A stretch of DNA of 8,859 bases from Nitrososphaerales archaeon TH5896 (GTDB taxonomy: Archaea; Thermoproteota; Nitrososphaeria; Nitrososphaerales; Nitrososphaeraceae), in contig JAATVP010000130.1 of the NCBI GenBank assembly GCA_014523625.1, positions 1 to 8,859 on the forward strand, given 5' to 3'. The notes under the pieces are model-generated. The model was not told the origin of the DNA and made no database searches. It was given only the letters and a program-made list of their open reading frames with translations. Below, piece by piece: positions 1 to 5,911 of this stretch. Made by a program: the position numbers and the translations under genes. Within the stretch, counting starts at the first letter, position 1. Every line of letters starts with the position of its first letter.

Positions 1-55
1 ACCCCTGGCCGACCGGTTATGAGCCGGTCGCTCTACCAGGCTGAGCTATGGGCCC
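1..55 (-). tRNA. tRNA with CAU anticodon (Met elongator or Ile2), 3' part outside window
   Basis: Reading the minus strand, the cloverleaf starts at 55 with acceptor strand GGGCCCA, then TA, a GCTC/GAGC D-stem around a 9-nt D-loop with GG, anticodon stem ACCGG/CCGGT around loop CTCATAA (anticodon CAT), a 5-nt variable loop, and the 5' T-stem AGGGG. The T-loop, 3' acceptor strand and discriminator lie left of base 1. No intron interrupts the visible part. The anticodon stem lacks the three G-C pairs typical of initiator tRNA, so this is not a clear initiator. CAU may mean elongator Met, or Ile2 whose C34 is modified to agmatidine in archaea. A GGGCCC-type acceptor is common in archaeal tRNA-Ile, which makes Ile2 a real alternative. 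Confidence 0.93.
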
Positions 56-79
56 ACGAAAATTCCTCTAAGTGGTTCG

Positions 80-89
80 ATATTAAAAT
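80..89 (-). promoter_or_regulatory. TATA-like box for the CAU tRNA
   Basis: On the minus strand this reads ATTTTAATAT, 25-34 nt upstream of the tRNA 5' end at 55. That is where an archaeal TBP site should lie if transcription starts at or just before the mature 5' end. It falls in the short gap between the stop of the upstream minus-strand gene (98) and the tRNA. Inferred from sequence and position only. Confidence 0.5.
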
Positions 90-97
90 GTTTGACT

Positions 98-787
98 CTA
101 ATTTTTTCTAGGAGCTATTTTTTTCTCCGAAAGGTAGGTATCACATACGCCGTCTAGAATCATGTTTTGGCAACTTAATGATCTTGAGGCCGCATCCAAT
201 ATAGTTCCATGTTGGGAACCAGGCATTAGATCAATAAGAAACCTCCAGAGTTTTGCATGCTCGATATCGACTTGCTCATGAATTCTAAAATAATTTAATG
301 CTCTATCACTCTGCACGCTATAGAATTTCACCAGGCCCTCAATCTTTTTCGCGCTAATTTCTGGCAGCTGTTTCTCATAAGCGTAAAGCGTCGATATTCC
401 CGCAGCGAAAGATTCATGCGTGAGCTTGGTCATATCCGCAATTGCATCTTGAGTCTTTCTTGAGCATTCGTATTCATAAAGTTCGTCTTGTGCGACCCCA
501 ATTGATTCCGCAAAAGATACCCATGGTGATACGTGCTCTTTCTCTTCCACCAAGTTATGCTTCATTATTGCGGTTGCCGGATATTTCCTCTCAAAATCCG
601 GCGTTACCTGTCCTAGCACATTTTCAACCAGAGTAGGAACGGATTTCACCAATTGAAAATATTCTTTTGAATACCCTCTCAAATCCTCCATTGAAAGTGA
701 TCCTGTAGACCACAACTGATAGAATTTGTGCTTCAGCAAACTCTTGTCTAGGATATCAGCATCCACGGAGCGTATTAATAGTGACAC
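98..787 (-). CDS. TenA/PqqC-superfamily heme-oxygenase-fold protein, CADD-like metal oxidase
   Basis: A 229-residue all-helical soluble protein, close to the usual length of the family. The C-terminal H170-x3-D174-x2-H177 motif, E138 in 'YAYEKQ', and E81/E82 with H85 form the ligand set of a two-metal heme-oxygenase-like oxidase. 'AAGISTLYAYEKQLPE' resembles CADD-like proteins and not thiaminase-type TenA, which carries a catalytic Cys in this region. From memory, Chlamydia CADD uses E142, H174, D178, H181, sacrificial Y27 and K152, with Y43 and Y141 nearby. Subtracting 4 gives E138, H170, D174, H177, Y23, K148, Y39 and Y137, all present here. A role in making p-aminobenzoate from its own tyrosine is therefore an attractive inference, but other oxidations are possible. 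The start is GTG at 787: an in-frame stop lies at 809-811 and no other start codon lies between. A weak TATA-like stretch (TTCTATAG, 809-816) would suit a leaderless or short-leader mRNA. Confidence 0.85.
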   Translation of the reverse strand: MSLLIRSVDADILDKSLLKHKFYQLWSTGSLSMEDLRGYSKEYFQLVKSVPTLVENVLGQVTPDFERKYPATAIMKHNLVEEKEHVSPWVSFAESIGVAQDELYEYECSRKTQDAIADMTKLTHESFAAGISTLYAYEKQLPEISAKKIEGLVKFYSVQSDRALNYFRIHEQVDIEHAKLWRFLIDLMPGSQHGTILDAASRSLSCQNMILDGVCDTYLSEKKIAPRKN

Positions 788-904
788 ATTAAATGAATAC
801 TTAGGAACCTATAGAAAAACTTATCTTTATTTGCGGCTTCTACCACTAGATCGTCACTCGTTAGGACCTTTCATTTATAGTATTTTTTTCCTACCCAAGA
901 AAGG

Positions 905-912
905 ATTTTATT
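905..912 (+). promoter_or_regulatory. TATA-like box for tRNA-Glu
   Basis: ATTTTATT lies 26-33 nt upstream of the tRNA-Glu 5' end at 938, the expected place for an archaeal TBP site. The rest of 788-937, between the divergent CADD-like gene and the tRNA, is AT-rich and shows no convincing gene or RNA structure. Confidence 0.45.
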
Positions 913-937
913 GGAAACCACAAATCAAGTCTTACGT

Positions 938-1044
938 GCTCCGGTGGTGTAGAAATTGGCTTTTTTCAATAGCCAGTGCACAATCCGGTCAAGCATTGTG
1001 GCCTTTCGAGTCGCAGATCCCGGGTTCAAATCCCGGCCGGAGCA
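938..1044 (+). tRNA. tRNA-Glu(UUC) with a D-loop intron
   Basis: Exon 1 is 938-952 and exon 2 is 984-1044, giving a 76-nt tRNA without encoded CCA. Acceptor GCTCCGG (938-944) pairs fully with CCGGAGC (1037-1043), and the discriminator is A1044. The D-stem is GTGT (947-950) with GCAT (993-996), closing an 11-nt D-loop AGTCCGGTCAA once the intron is removed. The anticodon stem is 998-1002 with 1010-1014, including two G-U pairs, around loop CTTTCGA with anticodon TTC at 1005-1007. The variable loop is 5 nt. T-stem CCGGG/CCCGG (1020-1024/1032-1036) encloses TTCAAAT. Without the intron the D-arm cannot be drawn normally; with it removed every arm is standard. No T-tract follows, so transcription may continue into the polyprenyl synthase gene. 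Confidence 0.95.
953..983 (+). other. 31-nt noncanonical archaeal tRNA intron (D-loop, after position 15)
   Basis: Exon GTGT (947-950) can pair with intron GCAC (978-981), forming a 4-bp central helix. It is flanked by a 5' bulge starting AGA (951-953) and a 3' bulge AAT (982-984). Cutting after the second nucleotide of each bulge gives exactly 953-983, the same limits required by the mature cloverleaf. Inside, 955-961 pairs with 971-977 (7 bp, one G-U) around a 9-nt loop. The outer exon helix is weak (G946-C985 only), and the 5' bulge is 3 or 4 nt, so this is a relaxed bulge-helix-bulge. Such introns need a broad-specificity splicing endonuclease. Confidence 0.88.
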
Positions 1045-1076
1045 CACCCTTCAGATATTAGAGTTATGTAAAAAGC

Positions 1077-1085
1077 ATTAATAAC
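1077..1085 (+). promoter_or_regulatory. Possible TATA-like element before the polyprenyl synthase gene
   Basis: CATTAATAA lies 40-48 nt upstream of the proposed TTG start, which would give a leader of roughly 15-20 nt. The match is weak. Read-through from tRNA-Glu is an equally good explanation, because no terminator separates them. Confidence 0.25.
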
Positions 1086-1124
1086 CGAACCGATGCATTG
1101 GGTACTTAAGGCACTGAAATAGGA

Positions 1125-1994
1125 TTGAGCAAAAGAAACCAAGGCGCAGATTCGGTACTAGCGTTGGTCGGAGACTACGTATCTAAGATTGACAACTCGT
1201 TAATGAGCGAGTTAGGCAGATACTCATGGTCAGAGTTCTATGGGCCACTGATTTATGCTTGTGAAGGAGGAAAGAGAATAAGGCCCTTAATCCTTTTATT
1301 GGCTGCGGAAAGCATCAAGATTTCAAACCGTGATAATTCAAGTCTAACCGATGATATTTTTTTGGCGGGATCTGCAATAGAGCTCTTACACACAGAGTCA
1401 GTCATCCATGACGATATAATAGATCAGGAGAACTTGCGCAGAGGAAAGCCATCGTTCCACGTCAAGTACGGTTATGACAGCAGCATACTTACTGCTGATT
1501 TTGTACTGGGCATAATCCTTAACATCGGATCAAAAATCAACAATCCAACAGTCTCAGGCGAATTGTCCAAAGCCGCGATTAAGATGTCAGAAGGTGAAAT
1601 GATGGAGATCCAATTGGGAAAGAATCCAGATATTAGTATTCGTGACTATATACAGGTACTGGAGAACAAGACTGCCTCATTATTTGAAGCATCTTCCAAG
1701 ATAGGAGCCATACTTGGAGGTGGAACAGAAAATGAGATTCATTCGATGGCAGCATTTGGGCATTTGCTTGGAATCGCATATCAAATTCATGATGATTTAG
1801 TTGATTGGAACAACGAAGACAGGCTTTTTAATGCTCTGATAAGAAAGAACAATACCACTTCGGAGATCGTTAATGAAATGGAAGATCTCTATCTGGGCTA
1901 TTCTAATAGGGCAAAAGACGAGCTTAGAAAACTGCAAAATAGTCTTCCTAAAAGCTACTTGGAAAGACTATCTAATATGAGTGTAGTCTTCTGA
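1125..1994 (+). CDS. Trans-isoprenyl diphosphate synthase (polyprenyl synthetase family), shortened C-terminal part
   Basis: The family condenses isopentenyl diphosphate with allylic diphosphates to make C15-C30+ prenyl chains for archaeal lipids or quinone tails. In 289 residues one sees GGKRIRP (48-54), the first Asp-rich motif DDIID (96-100) followed by RRGKPS (105-110), the KT pair (182-183), and the second motif QIHDDLVD (220-227). The usual segment after the second motif (G-D...GK...D...GK-T-L) is missing: W228 is followed by a short stretch and then the C-terminal helices. The start is TTG at 1125: an in-frame TAA is at 1107-1109, no ATG or GTG lies between, and the next ATG (codon 27) would remove helix A and place GGKRxRP unusually close to the N-terminus. 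No clear Shine-Dalgarno is seen. The shape around the first motif (T90-E91-S92 before V-I-H-D-D) does not let me name the chain length. Its neighbour is the complex I operon, convergent. Confidence 0.9.
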   Translation: MSKRNQGADSVLALVGDYVSKIDNSLMSELGRYSWSEFYGPLIYACEGGKRIRPLILLLAAESIKISNRDNSSLTDDIFLAGSAIELLHTESVIHDDIIDQENLRRGKPSFHVKYGYDSSILTADFVLGIILNIGSKINNPTVSGELSKAAIKMSEGEMMEIQLGKNPDISIRDYIQVLENKTASLFEASSKIGAILGGGTENEIHSMAAFGHLLGIAYQIHDDLVDWNNEDRLFNALIRKNNTTSEIVNEMEDLYLGYSNRAKDELRKLQNSLPKSYLERLSNMSVVF

Positions 1995-2001
1995 TCATAA
2001 A

Positions 2002-2019
2002 TTTTTTCTTTTCTTGTTC
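2002..2019 (+). terminator. Oligo-T terminator after the polyprenyl synthase gene
   Basis: Eight bases after the TGA stop (1992-1994) the plus strand reads six T, C, four T, C and further pyrimidines, with no hairpin. This is the usual form of an archaeal factor-independent termination site. Confidence 0.6.
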
Positions 2020-2084
2020 TAGTACGCTATCTTCTGAGTATTGATATCTAAAGTATTTCAGGTTGATTTGATTATAAATAGGAG

Positions 2085-2094
2085 AAAATAAAAA
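2085..2094 (-). terminator. Oligo-T terminator at the end of the nuo operon
   Basis: On the minus strand TTTTTATTTT starts 41 nt after the nuoN stop codon (TAA/TAG-side end at 2135). Together with the plus-strand T-tract it insulates the two convergent transcription units. The remaining bases of 1995-2134 show nothing else. Confidence 0.55.
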
Positions 2095-2134
2095 TCAGAT
2101 CTTATTAATGAACGAATTCACAAAGGGTAGTCAT

Positions 2135-3751
2135 TTAATTGGTATGAGTCCCTTCTGCCTGTTCAAGCATAAATGATGAGGATAGAGGAGGGAAAACTCC
2201 TGGAACCTCATTAACACCAGTGCCGCTACCACTACTAACCTCTGTCGAATTTGTAGATATAATTGTCATTGTTTCGGCGAGGTTGGGAACGGCTTCTGAG
2301 GCGAATTCAAGGATTGGAGCGTGCCAAATTCCGAATCCTACCATGAAGACGGCCCCGAAAATCAATACTGCTACCATTGCCCTCGGCTCTTTAACGCGAC
2401 TCATATCAGGTGATTCTTCCATGTACATCTTGCGCATGATCCAGACATAATAGGCAAGAGATAGTGCACTATTGAGAACACCAGCAATAGCAAGGTAGGG
2501 CCCCCATTCAACCAAAGGACCACTATCTATTGCCGCGCCAAATAGCACCAGCTTGCTCCAGAACCCATTTAGAGGAGGAATACCAGCCAATGCCAACAGC
2601 GAGATCGACAGGCAGATGGCAGTGATAGGCATTCGTCTGCCAAGGCCTCGATACTTTTCCAAGCTATAGCTAGCAAGAACAACTGCCACACATGCGGCTG
2701 CAATGAAAGCGGTAGATTTCATAACTGCATGATTAAAAATTTGAAAGAGCGTACCAGTGAGAGCCTCCTGAGAGTACGGTGCCAGGGCCATGCCTATGAG
2801 CATATAGCCTGCCTGGGCAATACTTGAATACGCAAGCATCCTAGTGACGCTCTTCTGCATAATTGCAGCTAGGTTGCCCAATGTCATTGTGAATACCGCC
2901 AATATCGCCAAAGTTAATGTCCAATCCGTATTCAAGGCAAACATTCCCAGGATGACGACACGGATAGCTGCTGCAAATCCAGCCTTCTTTGTTCCGGCAG
3001 CTAGCAGGGCACTGATAGTGGTAGGTGATCCTTCATAGGTATCTGGGAGCCACATATGAAATGGCACCAGGCCCATCTTGAAGCCAAAACCAGCAATGAA
3101 GAGACCTATAGTCAATAAACCAACTGGAACTAGTTCAGGGCCGAGTGTGGCAAATGTCGTGACTGCGACACCGATATTCGTTGATCCCGTTATGCCGTAA
3201 ACTAATCCAATGGCAAATACAAGAATCGCTGAAGACAGAGCTCCAAACATGAAATACTTAATAGCTGCCTCATTTGAGATGGGATCCCGCTTCGCAAAAG
3301 CGGCCAAAGCATAAGTAGGTATGGACATCAGCTCCCATGCGACCAAAAGCATTACCAAATCTGTGGAATATCCAATAAGGACCATTCCGATACTTGACAA
3401 TAATAATAGTGAATAGTAAGCCGCCGGATTTGCCCTTCCTTTCATATAAGTCCACGAAGAAGCAGCTACCACAATAGAGACAATGAGGAATGCGACGGCG
3501 AAAAATGACCCAAACATGTCATCTGATAAGACTTCGTTACCAAATGCAACAGCTGGAAGGACCTCGCCACTTAGGACTCTAAAAATAACGATACCAATTG
3601 AAAGGACAAGTGCGCCAAAAGCGATCATGCTGTATATCTTGTTATTGTTAGCACCTCGTTCCTTTCTTAAGGCATCAAGGACTGGAATACCCAGACCAAC
3701 TGCAGCAAGTATAGTTGTAACAAGAATTGGTGTAGAAAGTATGTCCACCAT
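2135..3751 (-). CDS. nuoN: NADH-quinone oxidoreductase-type complex I subunit N (antiporter-like)
   Basis: A 538-residue polytopic membrane protein and one of three antiporter-like proton-pumping subunits of complex I. The expected charged residues of the proton path are in place: E140 in 'WELMSIP' (TM5), K225 in 'FKMGLVPFH' (TM7), K255/K256 in 'GTKKAGF' (TM8), K345 in 'HAVMKST', and K400 in 'GFWSK' (TM12). The motif 'WLPDTYEGSP' (234-243) is diagnostic of N as opposed to L or M. After the last membrane segment (about 457-475) comes a roughly 50-residue Ser/Thr/Gly-rich tail (491-538) not expected in bacterial NuoN. It contains one N-S-T sequon at 501-503. The start is ATG at 3751, preceded by a purine-rich leader. 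This is the last gene of the operon, followed by an oligo-T terminator. Confidence 0.96.
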   Translation of the reverse strand: MVDILSTPILVTTILAAVGLGIPVLDALRKERGANNNKIYSMIAFGALVLSIGIVIFRVLSGEVLPAVAFGNEVLSDDMFGSFFAVAFLIVSIVVAASSWTYMKGRANPAAYYSLLLLSSIGMVLIGYSTDLVMLLVAWELMSIPTYALAAFAKRDPISNEAAIKYFMFGALSSAILVFAIGLVYGITGSTNIGVAVTTFATLGPELVPVGLLTIGLFIAGFGFKMGLVPFHMWLPDTYEGSPTTISALLAAGTKKAGFAAAIRVVILGMFALNTDWTLTLAILAVFTMTLGNLAAIMQKSVTRMLAYSSIAQAGYMLIGMALAPYSQEALTGTLFQIFNHAVMKSTAFIAAACVAVVLASYSLEKYRGLGRRMPITAICLSISLLALAGIPPLNGFWSKLVLFGAAIDSGPLVEWGPYLAIAGVLNSALSLAYYVWIMRKMYMEESPDMSRVKEPRAMVAVLIFGAVFMVGFGIWHAPILEFASEAVPNLAETMTIISTNSTEVSSGSGTGVNEVPGVFPPLSSSFMLEQAEGTHTN

Positions 3752-3797
3752 TTTCTTTTTGCTCGCCTCTTACTCCTCTTTCTCTCCCTGCCTTCCT
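3752..3797 (-). promoter_or_regulatory. Purine-rich nuoL-nuoN spacer with multiple SD-like motifs
   Basis: The 46 nt between the nuoL stop and nuoN ATG are almost all purines on the coding strand, including GAGGA, GGGAGAG, GAGGAG and GAGGCGAG. It is the only long spacer in this operon segment, where the other genes overlap or sit 2-8 nt apart. It probably supplies ribosome binding for nuoN independently of nuoL; which motif is used cannot be told. Confidence 0.45.
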
Positions 3798-5909
3798 CTA
3801 TATTAGCAGTAACATCACCAAGATCATGATGCCTACTCCAAATACAAAGAGATATGTCTGTGTAATTCCTGTCTGTCCAGCCTTTACTATTTTGGAAAAC
3901 GATGACATGGAGAATTGAAAAGCAGGATTGATACCATCGATAATTGTACTTTCAAAGTATCGCCAAATTATCCTGTATATTAGCATAGGAATAATGACCG
4001 TTCCCCAATATAGTATAGAGTTGAGATACCACCTATTGTACAGGAATTTCCAAATCGCACGAGTTACGATGCTTTTCGAGATAATCTCGGGGTTTAGCTT
4101 CCTGGCTATGTAGAAAAGATACCCAAGGCCTCCACCAACCCCAAACGCTATCACTGAGGCAGCAACTGCCGCGTAGTTAATCTCAAATCTGCCTTCTACT
4201 TCTCGTTCTTCTTCACTTTCATCTCCTCCTGGGCCTTGTTGACCTGTCATTACTTCGCCCTGAGTGGATCCTTCTTCTGGAATCCCAAATGATGTATCCA
4301 AATACGCAGCGAAGACGTTGTGCAATTCTTCTTCAAATGGGATCCCGATAAGGCCAATTGCGATTGTAGCGCCGGCCAATATTCCAAATGGTACCCACAT
4401 GACTTTACTAACTTCATGCACGTGGTGGCCCTTTGCATCCATCTCCTTAAGATGCTTGCTCGGATCTCCAAAGAAGGCCATTCCCAGCATTCTAAATGTA
4501 TAGAATGCCGTCATGATCGCGACAATAACGGCTATTGCGAATAGAGGAATAGCATATGTGTATCCGGATTCCAGCGTAGCAGCAAAAATCGAATCCTTGC
4601 TCCAGAATCCAGAGGTGACAAGCGGAGCACCGGCCAGCGATAGGCCTGCAAGCAGCATAAAGATGTATGTTTTCTTCATGTGTTTTCTTACTCCTCCCAT
4701 ATCAGTAAGGAACCTTGAACCGACAGCATGAAGCAATGCTCCTGCCCCCATGAAAAGCGATGCCTTAAATAACGCATGGCTGATTAGTTGGAAAAAGCCA
4801 GCGGTGTAACCGTCAACAAACTGAGTGGAGAGGCCAGCGATCCCAAGGGCCATCATCATGTAACCAATTTGAGACCCTGTAGAATAAGCCAACACCTTCT
4901 TGATTTCTGGGTTTACCAATGCCTGAGTCGCCAACAAGAATGCTGTAATGGCTCCAACCCAAGCAATCACTTCAAAGAATTGTGCCATATCAAATGCAGC
5001 AAGAGCAAAGAAAAGTGGACCAATCCTTCCCACCAAAAAGACACCGGCCTTGACCATAGTTGCGGCATGGATCAAAGCAGACACGGATGTTGGGCCTGTC
5101 ATAGCTTCTAAAAGCCATTCATTTAATGGCAATTGTGCTGACTTTCCTACTGCCCCTCCAAATAGCAAGATTGCAGCCGGGACGAGCAAATTCTGACTAC
5201 TCATCTCTATAGCCCAGCTCTGATCTGCAACAAGCTCCTTGAATCCAAATGTTCCTGCATAAATAAAGATCAAAAACATTCCTGCAAGCATCATTATGTC
5301 CCCAGCTTTGGTCATAAGAAACGCCTTCATTCCCGCGTGGGTTGGAGAAGCCCACATTGGGATCCCCAGTGCCATATGACGCTCTCTGCCAACATAGTCC
5401 TTCTTTTTATCGTAATACCAAAAGCCTATCAAGGCGTACGAGGCCAGTCCAACACCTTCCCAACCGAAGAAGAGCATCAGCAAATTATCAGAGAGAACAA
5501 TTAGCTGCATCGATCCGATAAAGAATAACATAAAGAACCAATATCTTGTGAGATCACGTTCACCATGCAGATAACCTACTGAATAAACAAAAATCAGAAA
5601 TGATATCCAGGCTACAACATTGGTCATAATAATCGCAAGGGGATCTGCCAGAATTCCTGCGTCCAGATTTAATGCGCTAATCCAATTTATTTGACTGTGA
5701 ACTTCTGAATCCGTTAGTGCAAGTGGTATCAATGTGGCAGCAAGTATCGCACTTGCCAGCGAGAAGCCTACGGCAGTATAGTTTAAAAGGTTTGGTTTAT
5801 TTCTCCGTAATGCTGGCATCAACGCCGCACCTATAAAAGGCAGCATCCAGATTAGCCAGACGTTTATCGCTATTCCTTGAAATCCCATGACTCCCTCAGC
5901 TGTCGTCAT
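3798..5909 (-). CDS. nuoL: Complex I subunit L (antiporter-like, with lateral helix)
   Basis: A 703-residue membrane protein, the distal proton-pumping subunit. Conserved elements are E151 in 'FFGWEGVGLASY' (TM5), D204 in 'TKAGD', K256 in 'VGKSAQLPL' (TM7), H281 in 'ALIHAATMVKAG' (TM8), K382 in 'HALFKASLF' (TM11) and K438 in 'GFWSKDS' (TM12). The C-terminus has TM15 (about 576-600), the amphipathic lateral helix region and TM16 (about 685-703), which separates L from M and N. Odd points: 'PLNEWLLEAM' (261-270) replaces the usual PLHTWLPDAM; the TM5-TM6 loop (165-194) is enlarged and basic; and 545-574, between TM14 and TM15, is Gly/Glu-rich. The ATG at 5909 starts 2 nt after the nuoM stop and has a good SD. 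A second ATG at codon 8 is possible. Confidence 0.97.
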   Translation of the reverse strand: MTTAEGVMGFQGIAINVWLIWMLPFIGAALMPALRRNKPNLLNYTAVGFSLASAILAATLIPLALTDSEVHSQINWISALNLDAGILADPLAIIMTNVVAWISFLIFVYSVGYLHGERDLTRYWFFMLFFIGSMQLIVLSDNLLMLFFGWEGVGLASYALIGFWYYDKKKDYVGRERHMALGIPMWASPTHAGMKAFLMTKAGDIMMLAGMFLIFIYAGTFGFKELVADQSWAIEMSSQNLLVPAAILLFGGAVGKSAQLPLNEWLLEAMTGPTSVSALIHAATMVKAGVFLVGRIGPLFFALAAFDMAQFFEVIAWVGAITAFLLATQALVNPEIKKVLAYSTGSQIGYMMMALGIAGLSTQFVDGYTAGFFQLISHALFKASLFMGAGALLHAVGSRFLTDMGGVRKHMKKTYIFMLLAGLSLAGAPLVTSGFWSKDSIFAATLESGYTYAIPLFAIAVIVAIMTAFYTFRMLGMAFFGDPSKHLKEMDAKGHHVHEVSKVMWVPFGILAGATIAIGLIGIPFEEELHNVFAAYLDTSFGIPEEGSTQGEVMTGQQGPGGDESEEEREVEGRFEINYAAVAASVIAFGVGGGLGYLFYIARKLNPEIISKSIVTRAIWKFLYNRWYLNSILYWGTVIIPMLIYRIIWRYFESTIIDGINPAFQFSMSSFSKIVKAGQTGITQTYLFVFGVGIMILVMLLLI

Positions 5910-5911
5910 AG

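Noticed and set aside
98..787. TenA thiaminase/aminopyrimidine hydrolase
   Set aside because: The catalytic Cys region of TenA is replaced by 'LYAYEKQ', and the metal-binding H-x3-D-x2-H motif is intact, which favours the oxidase branch.
442..1061. Open frames on the plus strand at 442-636 and 726-1061
   Set aside because: The first is antisense to the CADD-like gene. The second overlaps that gene's start and runs through the whole tRNA-Glu, with no recognisable protein features.
1046..1124. Possible small RNA or riboswitch between tRNA-Glu and the polyprenyl synthase gene
   Set aside because: No stable stem-loop or conserved element is apparent in these 79 nt; it reads as an AT-rich promoter/leader.
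1785..1994. Frameshift as the cause of the short C-terminus of the isoprenyl synthase
   Set aside because: Family-like C-terminal helices continue in the same frame to the stop, so an in-frame deletion or true divergence fits better than a frameshift.
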